NCBI GenBank assembly: GCA_963753055.1 | Contig: CAVWAP010000002.1 | Location: 186,001-250,000, forward strand | Source of the DNA: JAUWGC01 sp963753055 | GTDB lineage: Bacteria; Bacteroidota; Bacteroidia; Bacteroidales; B18-G4 | DNA length: 64,000 nucleotides | Direction: 5' to 3' | Shown: piece after piece, positions 9,136-18,655 of the stretch | Numbering within the stretch: the first letter of the stretch is position 1 | Layout of the letters: each line of letters starts with the position of its first letter | Notes under the pieces: generated by a model | What the model was told of the DNA's origin: nothing | Database searches by the model: none | Seen by the model: only the letters and a program-made list of their open reading frames with translations | Program-made: the position numbers and the translations under genes

Positions 9136-9651
9136 ATGGCAAAAAAAGAAATATCCCTGTTAAAGAAGCAGATAGATAAGATTGACACCAAGGATTTTGA
9201 CCTGGAAGCCTGGAAGAAATATACCATCATACTCCTGGCCAGGATTTTTGGTGACAAGACTGAAAAGATACGGCAGATCGAAAGTATTGAATATGACTTC
9301 AGCAGCTGGGCCCTGCGTGATACCACAGGCGCCTCCTCCTATATGGAAACATGTAAGAAACTTGGCCAAAAAATACTCGAAGCTTCTATCGATGAACTTG
9401 AGCATTTTGGACTGCCGGAAAGTACAAATGAAGAAAACGCTTTTTTTACCCTTATCATTAACTCCCTTGAAGATGAATTGAAAGGGATACAGGTTAAGGA
9501 GATAAAATCTGTTCTGTCAAGTATTGACAAGAAAGAGAGTATGAAGGAAGATATCGAAGAACGGCTCTTAAGTTATGGTCCGAATGTGGCAGCAACAGTA
9601 CTAGCAAATATATTAATAGACCAATTGTTTATCAGAGAGTTAAGTAAATAA
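9136..9651 (+). CDS. Protein of unknown function, helical, 171 aa
   Basis: I do not recognise this family. The predicted product is acidic and helix-rich, with no signal peptide or membrane segment, and begins MAKKEISLLKKQID. A weak -7-like TATATTTA lies at 9105-9112. The stop codon is 2 bases from the start of the next gene (9654), so the two are almost surely co-transcribed and probably translationally coupled. The coding character (length, codon use, tight spacing) supports a real gene. Confidence 0.7.
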   Translation: MAKKEISLLKKQIDKIDTKDFDLEAWKKYTIILLARIFGDKTEKIRQIESIEYDFSSWALRDTTGASSYMETCKKLGQKILEASIDELEHFGLPESTNEENAFFTLIINSLEDELKGIQVKEIKSVLSSIDKKESMKEDIEERLLSYGPNVAATVLANILIDQLFIRELSK

Positions 9652-9653
9652 TT

Positions 9654-10367
9654 ATGAGTAAGAAGGAAACTGCGAAGTTGATCATTGATTTTATTCACAG
9701 GACAGTGATGCATTATGCCATGTGGTATGCTGAAGTACAGCACCAGTTTGGCAGGGAAAAGGCGTTTGAGATTATGGAGAAGGCCTTTGACAGAAGTTAC
9801 CAGATCCAGATGAAACGCCTAGGTAAGGTTCTTGGTTTTGAGATGGAAGATGAACTGCCCTCTTCTCTTTCAGGTATGGATGAACCTACCCTGGAACAAT
9901 TAAAGGAAGCCATTGCAGTGAACTGGCTTGCCAATGATGGAGTATGGTTCCAGGCAGTTGAGTTTTCAAGGGGTATGGATGATGCCAAGCGATGTAATGA
10001 TTCCTGCTGGGCGCAGTTCTCTCCCTTTGAGGCAAGATCAATCAAAAAGCTGTTAAACCTTCCTGAGAACCCTGGCCTTGACGGCTTGAAAAAGGCCCTG
10101 GAATACAGGCTTTATGCCACCATCAATAAGCAATCTGTCGCTGAAGAAACAGAGAACAGCTTTGTCTTCCATATGAATGAATGCCGGGTGCAACTGGCCC
10201 GTCAGCGTAAAGGACTGGATGATTATCCCTGTAAGTCAGGCGGAATAGTAGAGTATACCACCTTTGCAGAGACCATCGATCCCCGCATCCGGACCGAATG
10301 TATCGCTTGTCCACCCGACCCTCATCCGGAGGAGTATTTTTGTGGGTGGAGGTTCTATATAGGGTGA
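9654..10367 (+). CDS. Conserved cytosolic protein, DUF6125-like
   Basis: A 237-residue soluble protein that resembles a small family annotated DUF6125, recalled without a search. Features seen: an N-terminal helical part, central W and C residues (NDSCWAQFSPFEARS), a short NECRVQLARQRKG segment, and a C-terminal cysteine-rich stretch (RTECIACPPDPH and FCGWRFYIG) that could bind a metal or cofactor. It follows the unknown 171-residue gene after a 2-base gap. No reaction is assigned. Confidence 0.65.
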   Translation: MSKKETAKLIIDFIHRTVMHYAMWYAEVQHQFGREKAFEIMEKAFDRSYQIQMKRLGKVLGFEMEDELPSSLSGMDEPTLEQLKEAIAVNWLANDGVWFQAVEFSRGMDDAKRCNDSCWAQFSPFEARSIKKLLNLPENPGLDGLKKALEYRLYATINKQSVAEETENSFVFHMNECRVQLARQRKGLDDYPCKSGGIVEYTTFAETIDPRIRTECIACPPDPHPEEYFCGWRFYIG

Positions 10368-10373
10368 TTCCAC

Positions 10374-10403
10374 TTGTATTACTGATTATATTTTGTACTT
10401 TTG
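10374..10403 (+). promoter_or_regulatory. Bacteroidota promoter for ileS
   Basis: A -33 TTG at 10374-10376 and a -7 TACTTTTG at 10396-10403 (consensus TAnnTTTG), separated by 19 bases. Transcription would start near 10408-10410, downstream of the first in-frame ATG (10401), so translation starts at 10440. Confidence 0.65.
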
Positions 10404-10439
10404 CTGCCTGATTTTTTAAAACAGTGTCAAATTTCTTCA

Positions 10440-13400
10440 ATGAAGAACGGGTATAAGGAATACAGCAAATTAAATCTTACCAAGGCTGGTATTGAGGTTG
10501 GCAAATACTGGGAGGAGCACAAGATCTTTGAAAAAAGTCTTGCGAAGACCGAAGGAAACAAGCCATACGTCTTTTATGAGGGACCGCCATCAGCAAACGG
10601 AAGGCCAGGGATACACCATGTGCTTGCACGTGCCATCAAAGATCTTTTTTGCCGTTTCAAAACCATGAAGGGCTACTATGTTGAGCGGATGGCGGGATGG
10701 GACACACATGGGCTACCGGTTGAGATACAGGTTGAGAAAACACTGGGTATCACCAAGGAAGATATTGGCAAAAAGATCTCTGTCGAAGATTATAACAAAG
10801 CCTGCCGCGTTGAGGTCATGAAGTTCAAGGACCAGTGGGACGACCTGACCAAGAAAATGGGTTATTGGGTTGACCTTGATCATCCATATATGACCTTTAC
10901 CAATAAATACATTGAATCCGTATGGTACCTGCTGGCTAAGCTATATGAGAAAGGGTTGCTGTATAAAGGCTACTCTATTCAACCGTATTCACCTGCTGCA
11001 GGAACGGGCCTTAGCTCTCACGAACTGAACCTTCCGGGCTGTTACCGTGATGTGAAAGACTCTACAGTCGTGGCCCAGTTCAAGGTTGTTAAAGATGAAA
11101 AGTCTTCATTCTTGTTTGATAAGGGGGAAGAGAATATATTCTTTCTGGCCTGGACGACAACTCCATGGACCCTCCCTTCTAATACGGCTCTTGCCGTAGG
11201 AAAGAAAATCGATTATATCGCAGTTAAGACATTTAACTCTTATACTCATCAGCCCATTGTTGTTATTCTTGCCAAGGATTTGAAAGATAAATATTTCCAG
11301 GAGAAGGATGCAACACTGAAATTGGATGACTATGAGGCTGGACAAAAACATATCCCGTTTGAAGTTATCGGAGAGTTCAAAGGAAAAACATTTGAGGGTA
11401 TCCGCTTTGAGCAATTGCTGCCTTATGCACAGCCGGATGATGGTGATGCTTTCCGCGTTGTTATTGGGGACTTTGTAACCACAGAGGAAGGTACCGGCAT
11501 TGTCCATATCGCACCAAGTTTTGGCGCTGACGATTTCAAGGTTGGCAGGGATAATGGCATTGGTTCGCTTACTATGGTCGACAAGCAAGGACGGTTCATT
11601 GATCAGATGGGTGAGTTTGCCGGACGCTATGTGAAGAATGAGTATGCTCCCGATTTTGACCCCGAAAAAGCTGATGATACCGTCGATATTGATATTGTCG
11701 TAAAGCTGAAGAAAGAAAACAAGGCATTCAAAACAGAAAAGTACGTTCACAGTTACCCTCATTGCTGGAGAACAGATAAACCAATCCTTTACTATCCACT
11801 TGATAGTTGGTTTATCAAGTCTACTGCTTACAAGGATAAGATGCAGTCGCTGAATGAGACGATCAACTGGAAGCCGGCGGCTACCGGGGTTGGACGATTT
11901 GGGAACTGGCTGGAGAACCTGGTCGACTGGAACCTTTCAAGATCAAGGTATTGGGGAACGCCGTTGCCTATCTGGAGGACAGAGAACAGGGATGAAGTCA
12001 TTTGTATCGGATCCGTTGAGCAGCTTAAAAAAGAAATTGATAAAGCCGTTGAGGCAGGTTTTATGGACACCAATCCTTTGGAGAATTATGTCCCGGGAAA
12101 TATGTCGGAGGAGAACTACGATACTTTCGACCTGCACAGGCCTTATGTGGATAAGATCATACTGGTATCTCCAACGGGTAAGAAGATGACTCGTGAGCTG
12201 GACCTGATTGATGTTTGGTTCGACTCCGGTTCCATGCCTTATGCGCAGTTTCATTATCCATTTGAGAACAAAGAGAAATTCAAGGATTATTTTCCGGCGG
12301 ATTTTATTGCTGAGGGTGTTGACCAGACGAGAGGATGGTTTTTTACCCTGCATGCGATTGCTGTCATGCTGTTCGATTCAGTGTCTTATAAGACCTGTGT
12401 TTCAAATGGCCTGGTGCTTGACAAGAATGGCAATAAGATGTCGAAAAGACTTGGCAACGCTGCTAACCCGTTTGATACAATACAGTCATTTGGACCGGAT
12501 GCCACACGCTGGTATATGCTGACCAATGCTCAGCCATGGGATAACCTGAAGTTTGACCTTGAAGCCATCCAGGAGGTGGTAAGGAAATTCTTTGGAACGC
12601 TATATAATACCTATGCATTCTTTGCATTGTATGCTAATATTGACAGATTTACTTATAAGGAGGAAGATATCCTGTTTGAGGACCGTCCGGAGATCGACCG
12701 CTGGATCCTGTCAGAGCTGAACTCACTGATCAAGTTTGTTGAAGAGAGCTATGAGGATTATGAACCGACAAAGGCCGGCCGTGCCATAGCTGAATTTGTG
12801 GACGAACATCTCAGCAACTGGTATGTAAGGCTCAGCCGCCGACGTTTTTGGAAGGGCGAATACTCAACGGATAAGATCTCTGCCTACCAGACGCTTTATA
12901 CTTGCCTTGAAACGGTTGCTAAGCTTTCTTCACCAATTGCGCCGTTCTATATGGACCAGCTGTTCATGGACCTGAACTCAGTTACAGGAAGATGTGATGA
13001 AGAATCTGTACACCTGACTGGTTTTCCGGAGGCTGTGGATTCATATATTGACAAAGACCTTGAAGAGAGGATGGAGCTGGCACAGAAGTTCTCTTCAATG
13101 ATACTTTCATTGAGGAAGAAGTCTAATATCCGGGTCAGGCAGCCATTGCAAAAAATTATTATACCGGTGCTCGATAAGAGGTTCAAGAAGCAGCTGGAGG
13201 CTGTGGAAGACCTGATCCTGTCGGAAGTCAATGTGAAGGAAGTGGATTACCTGACTGATGCTTCGGGGATCCTGGTGAAAAAAATCAAGCCGAACTTTAA
13301 GGCTCTTGGCCCCAGGTATGGCAAGATGATGAAACAGATCGCAACAGCGATCAACCTGTTCGAGCAGGATGACATCAACAAGATAGAGCAGGATGGCTCT

Positions 13401-13805
13401 TATGCACTGATGGTTGACAATAATTCCATTGAAATTCAGTTATCTGATGTGGAAATTGTTACTGAAGATATCCCGGGCTGGCTGATATCCAATATTGGAA
13501 ACCTGACCGTTGCCCTGGATGCAACAATTACTCCCGAACTTAAGGAAGAAGGGATTGCCAGGGACCTGGTGAACAGGATACAAAACCTCAGGAAAGACAA
13601 TGGTTATGAGGTAACCGATAAGATCCGTATTCAAATTGAAAGCAACGATGAGCTGAACGTAGCAATTCAGCATAATTTTTCTTATATTTGTTCTGAAACA
13701 TTAGCTGAAAGCCTGGATTTGGTAAACCAAATTGATGCTCCCGAAAAGATCCAGGTTGAGTTATCAGATGAGATTTCAGCACAATTAGTGATAGACAGGA
13801 TTTAA
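10440..13805 (+). CDS. ileS: Isoleucyl-tRNA synthetase, long type
   Basis: IleRS charges tRNA-Ile and edits misactivated valine. The 1121-residue product has the class I signature as GRPGIHHV (HIGH equivalent, about residues 55-61) and KMSKR at about 666-670, with the editing insert between them and a C-terminal anticodon-binding region. Length and the GIHH form fit the long, eukaryote-like IleRS type found in Bacteroidota. The start at 10440 is preferred over 10401 because the promoter -7 box covers the earlier ATG. It is followed by dksA-like and lspA genes in the same direction. Confidence 0.95.
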   Translation: MKNGYKEYSKLNLTKAGIEVGKYWEEHKIFEKSLAKTEGNKPYVFYEGPPSANGRPGIHHVLARAIKDLFCRFKTMKGYYVERMAGWDTHGLPVEIQVEKTLGITKEDIGKKISVEDYNKACRVEVMKFKDQWDDLTKKMGYWVDLDHPYMTFTNKYIESVWYLLAKLYEKGLLYKGYSIQPYSPAAGTGLSSHELNLPGCYRDVKDSTVVAQFKVVKDEKSSFLFDKGEENIFFLAWTTTPWTLPSNTALAVGKKIDYIAVKTFNSYTHQPIVVILAKDLKDKYFQEKDATLKLDDYEAGQKHIPFEVIGEFKGKTFEGIRFEQLLPYAQPDDGDAFRVVIGDFVTTEEGTGIVHIAPSFGADDFKVGRDNGIGSLTMVDKQGRFIDQMGEFAGRYVKNEYAPDFDPEKADDTVDIDIVVKLKKENKAFKTEKYVHSYPHCWRTDKPILYYPLDSWFIKSTAYKDKMQSLNETINWKPAATGVGRFGNWLENLVDWNLSRSRYWGTPLPIWRTENRDEVICIGSVEQLKKEIDKAVEAGFMDTNPLENYVPGNMSEENYDTFDLHRPYVDKIILVSPTGKKMTRELDLIDVWFDSGSMPYAQFHYPFENKEKFKDYFPADFIAEGVDQTRGWFFTLHAIAVMLFDSVSYKTCVSNGLVLDKNGNKMSKRLGNAANPFDTIQSFGPDATRWYMLTNAQPWDNLKFDLEAIQEVVRKFFGTLYNTYAFFALYANIDRFTYKEEDILFEDRPEIDRWILSELNSLIKFVEESYEDYEPTKAGRAIAEFVDEHLSNWYVRLSRRRFWKGEYSTDKISAYQTLYTCLETVAKLSSPIAPFYMDQLFMDLNSVTGRCDEESVHLTGFPEAVDSYIDKDLEERMELAQKFSSMILSLRKKSNIRVRQPLQKIIIPVLDKRFKKQLEAVEDLILSEVNVKEVDYLTDASGILVKKIKPNFKALGPRYGKMMKQIATAINLFEQDDINKIEQDGSYALMVDNNSIEIQLSDVEIVTEDIPGWLISNIGNLTVALDATITPELKEEGIARDLVNRIQNLRKDNGYEVTDKIRIQIESNDELNVAIQHNFSYICSETLAESLDLVNQIDAPEKIQVELSDEISAQLVIDRI

Positions 13806-13830
13806 TGTTTTATTCTCTAATACTAGACCT

Positions 13831-14238
13831 ATGAATAAGCAAGACCAAAAGAAGGACGATCAGATTAAGACAAGATATTCAGATGAAGAACTTGAAGAGT
13901 TCAAGCAAATTATTCTCGAAAAGCTGGAAAAAGCGCAAAGGGATCTGAAAATGCTGACAGAAGCTTTTACCAATAGTGATGAGCATGGTACCGATGATAC
14001 TTCCCCTACGTTTAAGGTGTTGGAAGAAGGCTACCAGGTATTATCAAAGGAGGAAAATAGCCGTCTTGCTGTCCGGCAGAGTAAATTCATTCAGAACCTT
14101 GAAAATGCGCTTGTAAGGATTGAAAATAAAACATACGGTATCTGCAGATCAACCGGAAAGCTGATTCCAAAAGAAAGACTGAGAAGCGTCCCTCATGCTA
14201 CATTGTGTATTGATGCTAAGTTGCAGCAATCCAAATAA
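13831..14238 (+). CDS. TraR/DksA-family protein with degenerate zinc site
   Basis: A 135-residue DksA-like protein, expected to act on RNA polymerase through its secondary channel. It has an N-terminal coiled coil (about residues 20-100) and a C-terminal YGICRSTGKLIPKERL segment. In classical DksA this region carries four cysteines; here only the first Cys and a later one (ATLCID) remain, and CxxCG has become CRSTG, so a normal zinc finger is not formed. That pattern is common in Bacteroidota as I recall it. It sits between ileS (25 bases) and lspA (15 bases), a gene order often seen in the phylum. Confidence 0.85.
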   Translation: MNKQDQKKDDQIKTRYSDEELEEFKQIILEKLEKAQRDLKMLTEAFTNSDEHGTDDTSPTFKVLEEGYQVLSKEENSRLAVRQSKFIQNLENALVRIENKTYGICRSTGKLIPKERLRSVPHATLCIDAKLQQSK

Positions 14239-14253
14239 TTTCCCCTGTACATA

Positions 14254-14850
14254 GTGAAAAAAGCACTTATTATCATCTTTGTAATCCTAGTCATTGACCA
14301 GGTTTTTAAGTTTTGGATCAAAACTACCATGACGATCGGACAGGAGCAGCAGGTGATTGGCAACTGGTTCCTCCTGCACTTCACCGAGAATGAAGGAATG
14401 GCCTTTGGGATGCGTCTGGGTGGTGAGTTTGGCAAGTTGATCCTCAGCATCTTTCGTATCATTGCTATTGGCGCCATTGGCTATTACCTGTATCATTTAA
14501 CCCGGAAGAAAGCCAATTTTGGCCTGGTCTTTTCCATAACCCTGATCCTTGCCGGTGCCATAGGTAATATCATCGATAGTGCCTTTTATGGGTTGCTGTT
14601 CAGCCAGAGCAGCTACCATACTGTGGCTACCTTCTTGCCTGAAGGTGGCGGTTACAGCAACTTTCTTCATGGCAAGGTCGTGGATATGCTATACTTTCCT
14701 TTGGTAAGTGGCAATTTCCCAGACTGGCTCCCTTTCTGGGGTGGACAGAACTTTATCTTTTTCCGGCCGGTATTCAATATAGCAGATTCATCTATCACTG
14801 TAGGTGTTATCCTGTTGCTGTTGTTTCAGCGGAAGTTTTTTAGGAAGTGA
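14254..14850 (+). CDS. lspA: Lipoprotein signal peptidase II
   Basis: LspA removes signal peptides from prolipoproteins in the inner membrane. The 198-residue product has four hydrophobic segments and both catalytic aspartates: GNIIDSAFYG at about residue 108 and FNIADSS at about residue 176, with VVDML between. It starts with GTG at 14254. It is longer than the roughly 160 residues of Proteobacterial LspA because of a loop after the first aspartate, as in other Bacteroidota. It probably forms an operon with the preceding dksA-like gene. Lipoproteins such as the one at 5154 would be its substrates. Confidence 0.92.
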   Translation: MKKALIIIFVILVIDQVFKFWIKTTMTIGQEQQVIGNWFLLHFTENEGMAFGMRLGGEFGKLILSIFRIIAIGAIGYYLYHLTRKKANFGLVFSITLILAGAIGNIIDSAFYGLLFSQSSYHTVATFLPEGGGYSNFLHGKVVDMLYFPLVSGNFPDWLPFWGGQNFIFFRPVFNIADSSITVGVILLLLFQRKFFRK

Positions 14851-14939
14851 TCTGATAGTTTCAAGCAATTAATTTTTGTTTTCATTTCTTGTACCCACCC
14901 CCAGGTGTGGTGGTAAGGCATTTGTTTGTCGAGTGCGCA

Positions 14940-14963
14940 CCCCCTCCCTCGAGAGGGAGGGGG
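14940..14963. repeat. Pyrimidine/purine palindrome, 11-bp arms
   Basis: CCCCCTCCCTC pairs perfectly with GAGGGAGGGGG around a 2-base loop (ga). The same palindrome with loop aa recurs at 32600-32623, and a related one with 12-bp arms is at 47020-47044. All sit next to ccaccccc/ggggggtggg words. There is no T-run, so an intrinsic terminator is unlikely. Confidence 0.7.
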
Positions 14964-14999
14964 ACGGGGGGTGGGTAAAAAACATAATAATAACTATAT

Positions 15000-16199
15000 T
15001 TGAACCCACATAATAAACTCCTCATGAAACCACCCTACACCCCCCCGGACTACTACCACGTTGATGACCTGTTGAGCGACGAGCATAAGATTGTGCGGAG
15101 CGCTATTCGCGACTGGGTTGACCGGGCAGTGAAGCCGGTTATCGAGGAGGCAGCCCAGAAACATGAATTCCCCCGGAACTGGATCAAAGAGCTTGGTGAT
15201 CTTGGTGCCTTTGGACCATTTATTCCTGAAAAGTATGGTGGGGCCGGAATGGACCATATCTCTTATGGACTGATCATGACAGAGCTTGAAAGAGGCGATT
15301 CAGCCGTGCGATCAACAGCATCTGTTCAAACTTCATTGGTGATGTATCCAATTTTTGCGTTTGGTACAGAGGAACAGCGAATGAAATACCTTCCCGGGCT
15401 GGCTGCAGGAGAGATGATCGGGGCCTTTGGATTGACCGAACCCAATCATGGATCTGACCCGGGCAGCATGGAAACCCATTTTTCAGATGAAGGCGATCAT
15501 TATCTGTTGAACGGTGCTAAGATGTGGATCACCAACTCTAGTATTGCCGATGTTGCTGTTGTTTTTGCCAAAGATGAAAAGGGATTCGTACGTGGATTGA
15601 TTATTGAGAAAGGGATGGAAGGTTTTACTGCGCCGGAAACAAAAGGCAAATGGTCACTGCGGGCTTCAGTTACCGGTGAGCTGGTGTTTGATAACGTGAA
15701 AGTGCCAAAAGATAACCTCCTTCCGCAAGCCAGAGGACTGAAAGCTGCACTGAAGTGCCTGAACTCGGCACGTTATGGCATTGCCTGGGGTGCTGTGGGT
15801 GCTGCTATGGATTGCTATGATACAGCAGTCAGGTATGCCGGGGAGAGGAAGCAGTTTGGCAAGCCGATTTCATCTTTTCAGCTCACACAGAAGAAGCTTG
15901 CAGAGATGCTGACCGAGATCACTAAGGCACAGCTGCTGGTATGGCGACTGGGACAGCTGAAGAATGAAGACAGGGCAACTTCTGCCCTGATCTCCATGGC
16001 CAAGCGCAACAACGTGAAGATGGCCCTGGATATAGCCCGGGAGTCAAGACAGATACTTGGCGCTATGGGCATTACCGGCGACTTCCCCATGATGCGCCAT
16101 ATGATGAACCTTGAATCGGTTATCACTTACGAAGGTACCCATGATATTCACCTGCTGATCACCGGTTTCGACATCACCGGAGAAAATGCCTTTCAATAA
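15000..16199 (+). CDS. Acyl-CoA dehydrogenase, glutaryl-CoA dehydrogenase type
   Basis: A 399-residue flavoprotein of the acyl-CoA dehydrogenase family. The catalytic glutamate lies in ITYEGTHDIH (about residue 377), a form typical of glutaryl-CoA dehydrogenases, and GAFGLTEPNHGSDP is the FAD/substrate-loop signature. Glutaryl-CoA dehydrogenase converts glutaryl-CoA to crotonyl-CoA in lysine and tryptophan breakdown; related non-decarboxylating enzymes exist, so the exact substrate is inferred. An alternative start is the ATG at 15024. It stands directly upstream of the methylmalonyl-CoA operon, whose own promoter lies in the 97-base gap. Confidence 0.85.
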   Translation: MNPHNKLLMKPPYTPPDYYHVDDLLSDEHKIVRSAIRDWVDRAVKPVIEEAAQKHEFPRNWIKELGDLGAFGPFIPEKYGGAGMDHISYGLIMTELERGDSAVRSTASVQTSLVMYPIFAFGTEEQRMKYLPGLAAGEMIGAFGLTEPNHGSDPGSMETHFSDEGDHYLLNGAKMWITNSSIADVAVVFAKDEKGFVRGLIIEKGMEGFTAPETKGKWSLRASVTGELVFDNVKVPKDNLLPQARGLKAALKCLNSARYGIAWGAVGAAMDCYDTAVRYAGERKQFGKPISSFQLTQKKLAEMLTEITKAQLLVWRLGQLKNEDRATSALISMAKRNNVKMALDIARESRQILGAMGITGDFPMMRHMMNLESVITYEGTHDIHLLITGFDITGENAFQ

Positions 16200-16238
16200 A
16201 AAATAACCGGGTACCAGGTAATAAATTTCTTGAATTTC

Positions 16239-16268
16239 TTTGGATTATTCAAAATTGCACTACCTTTG
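16239..16268 (+). promoter_or_regulatory. Bacteroidota promoter for the methylmalonyl-CoA operon
   Basis: TTTG at 16239-16242 and TACCTTTG at 16261-16268, 18 bases apart, match the -33/-7 consensus. The box covers the first in-frame ATG (16240), which fixes the epimerase start at 16297. Confidence 0.75.
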
Positions 16269-16296
16269 TGAATTAATTAACAAAAGAAATTTTGAT

Positions 16297-16707
16297 ATGA
16301 ATCTATCTCATATTGAACATATTGGAATTGCAGTAATAAGTCTTGATGAAGCAATTCCTTTTTATGAAAAGGTGCTGGGATTAAAGTGCTATGCCATTGA
16401 AGAGGTGAAAGACCAGAAGGTGAAGACGGCCTTTTTCAAAGTTGGACAAACGAAGATTGAATTGCTGGAATCAACCGACCCGGAAGGACCTATCGGTAAG
16501 TTCATCGAGAAGCGTGGACAGGGTGTTCATCACATTGCTTTTGCCGTGAATGAGATCGAGCAGTGCCTAAAAAGTGTCGAAGAAAATGGTGTCCGGCTTA
16601 TTGACAAGGTTCCCAGAAGAGGGGCTGAAGGATTGGATATCGCCTTTCTGCACCCAAAATCAACTTTCGGAGTGTTAACCGAGTTCTGTGAAGACCGAAA
16701 AAAGTGA
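16297..16707 (+). CDS. mce: Methylmalonyl-CoA epimerase
   Basis: A 136-residue vicinal-oxygen-chelate protein that interconverts (2R)- and (2S)-methylmalonyl-CoA in the succinate-propionate pathway. Metal ligands expected for the family are visible: His in SHIEHIGIAV, His in GVHHIAFAV and Glu in LTEFCED. The start at 16297 is chosen because the upstream in-frame ATG at 16240 lies inside the promoter. It is followed after 3 bases by the carboxyltransferase gene, so epimerase and decarboxylase are made together, matching consecutive steps of propionate formation. Confidence 0.93.
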   Translation: MNLSHIEHIGIAVISLDEAIPFYEKVLGLKCYAIEEVKDQKVKTAFFKVGQTKIELLESTDPEGPIGKFIEKRGQGVHHIAFAVNEIEQCLKSVEENGVRLIDKVPRRGAEGLDIAFLHPKSTFGVLTEFCEDRKK

Positions 16708-16710
16708 GCA

Positions 16711-18270
16711 ATGACCAGGGAAGATCAAATCAAGAAACTACTTGATAAAAGAGAAGAAGCTAAACTTGGTGGTGGACAGAAGCGGATGGATTCGCAGCAT
16801 GAGAAAGGGAAATATTCTGCTCGTGAACGCATCAATATGTTGCTGGATGAAGGCAGCTTTGAGGAATATGATATGTTTGTTACCCACCGTTCAACCGATT
16901 TTGGCCTGGAAGAACAAATATATATGTCGGATGGCGTTATTACCGGTCATGGTACCATCGATGGCAGGGTAGTATATGTTTTTTCACAGGATTTTACCGT
17001 GTTTGGCGGTAGCCTGAGTGAGACCTTTGCTCAGAAGATTTGTAAGATTATGGACCAGGCTATGAAAGTTGGTGCTCCCGTTATTGGTATCAACGATAGT
17101 GGCGGTGCCCGTATACAGGAAGGCGTGAGAAGCCTGGCTGGTTATGCGGAGATATTCCAGCGTAATATCCTTGCTTCCGGCGTTGTACCACAGATCTCAG
17201 CCATCTTCGGACCCTGTGCCGGAGGTGCTGTCTATTCACCGGCATTGACCGACTTCGTCGTGATGAGCGACAAGACCAGCTATATGTTTGTGACTGGCCC
17301 AAAGGTTACCAAAACGGTTACTGGGGAAGATATTTCCACTGAAGACCTTGGAGGGGCGCAGGTTCATGGCAAGAAGTCCGGCGTTGCCCACTTCATTGCG
17401 GAGGATGAGGACGAAGGACTCATGCTCATCCGTAAACTGTTGAGCTATCTGCCACAAAATAACCTTGAGGACCCCCCAACAATCGAATGTTCCGATCCTA
17501 TTAACCGCATGGAAGACATTCTTAACGAGGTTATCCCTGAAGATCCAAATAAACCTTATGATATCCTCGATATCATCCATTCTATCGTGGATGAAGGTGA
17601 ATTCCTCGAAACACACAGGAATTTTGCCAGGAACATTGTTGTGGGCTTTGCCAGGTTTGATGGTATGCCCATGGGCATAGTGGCCAATCAACCAAACTTC
17701 CTGGCGGGTGTGCTCGACATCGATGCTTCAAGGAAAAGTGCCCGGTTTGTCAGGTTCTGCGATGCGTTTAATATTCCAATCCTTACCCTTGTGGATGTCC
17801 CGGGATTCCTGCCTGGTAGTGCACAGGAATACGGTGGAATTATTGTCCATGGAGCTAAGCTGATGTTTGCTTATGGTGAGGCCACCGTACCCAAGATCAC
17901 TATTACACTCAGGAAATCTTATGGGGGAGCCCATGATGTGATGAGCTCCAAGCAGCTCAGGGGAGATATCAATTATGCCTGGCCCTCTGCGGAGATAGCT
18001 GTGATGGGACCAGCCGGAGCTATAGAGATACTTGAGGGCAAAAAGATCAAGGCCATTGAAGACCCGGAAAAGAAAAAAGATTTTGTCCAACAGGAGGAAG
18101 AAGATTACAGGGAGAAATTTGCCAATCCATATGAGGCTGCACGGTATGGTTATATCGATGATGTGATTGAACCCCGGAACACACGTTTCAGAATAGTAAG
18201 GGCATTGCAGACGCTGGCTACAAAAAAGGACAATAATCCACCCAAAAAACATGGTAATATCCCATTGTAA
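16711..18270 (+). CDS. mmdA: Methylmalonyl-CoA decarboxylase / propionyl-CoA carboxylase, carboxyltransferase subunit
   Basis: A 519-residue biotin-dependent carboxyltransferase (alpha subunit of the sodium pump, or PccB-like). It carries the acyl-CoA and biotin binding oxyanion-hole segments GINDSGGARIQEGV and IFGPCAGGAVYSPA in the N half, and PGFLPGSAQEYGGII in the C half. It moves the carboxyl group between methylmalonyl-CoA and carrier biotin. It is embedded with OadG-like, biotin carrier and beta-subunit genes, which favours the sodium-pumping decarboxylase. Its TAA shares a base with the next ATG (TAATG), indicating translational coupling. Confidence 0.92.
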   Translation: MTREDQIKKLLDKREEAKLGGGQKRMDSQHEKGKYSARERINMLLDEGSFEEYDMFVTHRSTDFGLEEQIYMSDGVITGHGTIDGRVVYVFSQDFTVFGGSLSETFAQKICKIMDQAMKVGAPVIGINDSGGARIQEGVRSLAGYAEIFQRNILASGVVPQISAIFGPCAGGAVYSPALTDFVVMSDKTSYMFVTGPKVTKTVTGEDISTEDLGGAQVHGKKSGVAHFIAEDEDEGLMLIRKLLSYLPQNNLEDPPTIECSDPINRMEDILNEVIPEDPNKPYDILDIIHSIVDEGEFLETHRNFARNIVVGFARFDGMPMGIVANQPNFLAGVLDIDASRKSARFVRFCDAFNIPILTLVDVPGFLPGSAQEYGGIIVHGAKLMFAYGEATVPKITITLRKSYGGAHDVMSSKQLRGDINYAWPSAEIAVMGPAGAIEILEGKKIKAIEDPEKKKDFVQQEEEDYREKFANPYEAARYGYIDDVIEPRNTRFRIVRALQTLATKKDNNPPKKHGNIPL

Positions 18271-18638
18271 TGAACTTGATAATCAATGACATTAGCCTGA
18301 ACTTCAGAGCGGTAATCGATGAGGGAATAGTAGTTGCAGTCGTTGGATATGTTACCGTATTTCTGGCCCTGGTTGTACTTTACTTTGCCTTTACCTACCT
18401 GGCTAAATTTTATTCCTTCCAGGTAAGGAAAAAGCTTGCCAGGAAAGGAAAAAAGATTGATAAAGCAAAAGAAGACATTTTCATTCCCGGAGATGTTGTA
18501 GCGGCTATCAGCCTGGCAATATATATTACGCACGAGCTGCATGATGAGGAAAGCAATGTGATAACCATTAAAAGGATATCAAGGACATATACACCCTGGA
18601 GTAACAGATTGGATGGTATGAGATCATTCAGGAGATAA
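18270..18638 (+). CDS. OadG-like gamma/delta subunit of sodium-pumping decarboxylase
   Basis: A 122-residue protein with one membrane helix (about residues 21-45, VAVVGYVTVFLALVVLYFAF) and a cytoplasmic basic tail, the OadG/MmdD layout. This subunit anchors the soluble carboxyltransferase and carrier on the membrane beta subunit. Its ATG overlaps the mmdA stop. The tail ends in a basic RISRTYTPWSNR segment, which I recall from OadG-type proteins in Bacteroidota. Identity rests on size, membrane helix and position. Confidence 0.85.
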   Translation: MNLIINDISLNFRAVIDEGIVVAVVGYVTVFLALVVLYFAFTYLAKFYSFQVRKKLARKGKKIDKAKEDIFIPGDVVAAISLAIYITHELHDEESNVITIKRISRTYTPWSNRLDGMRSFRR

Positions 18639-18655
18639 AACGGAACAAGTGTAAA

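Noticed and set aside
11106..11762. 218-residue minus-strand frame inside ileS
   Set aside because: A shadow of the ileS coding frame.
16240..16296. Earlier start for methylmalonyl-CoA epimerase
   Set aside because: The ATG at 16240 lies within the promoter.
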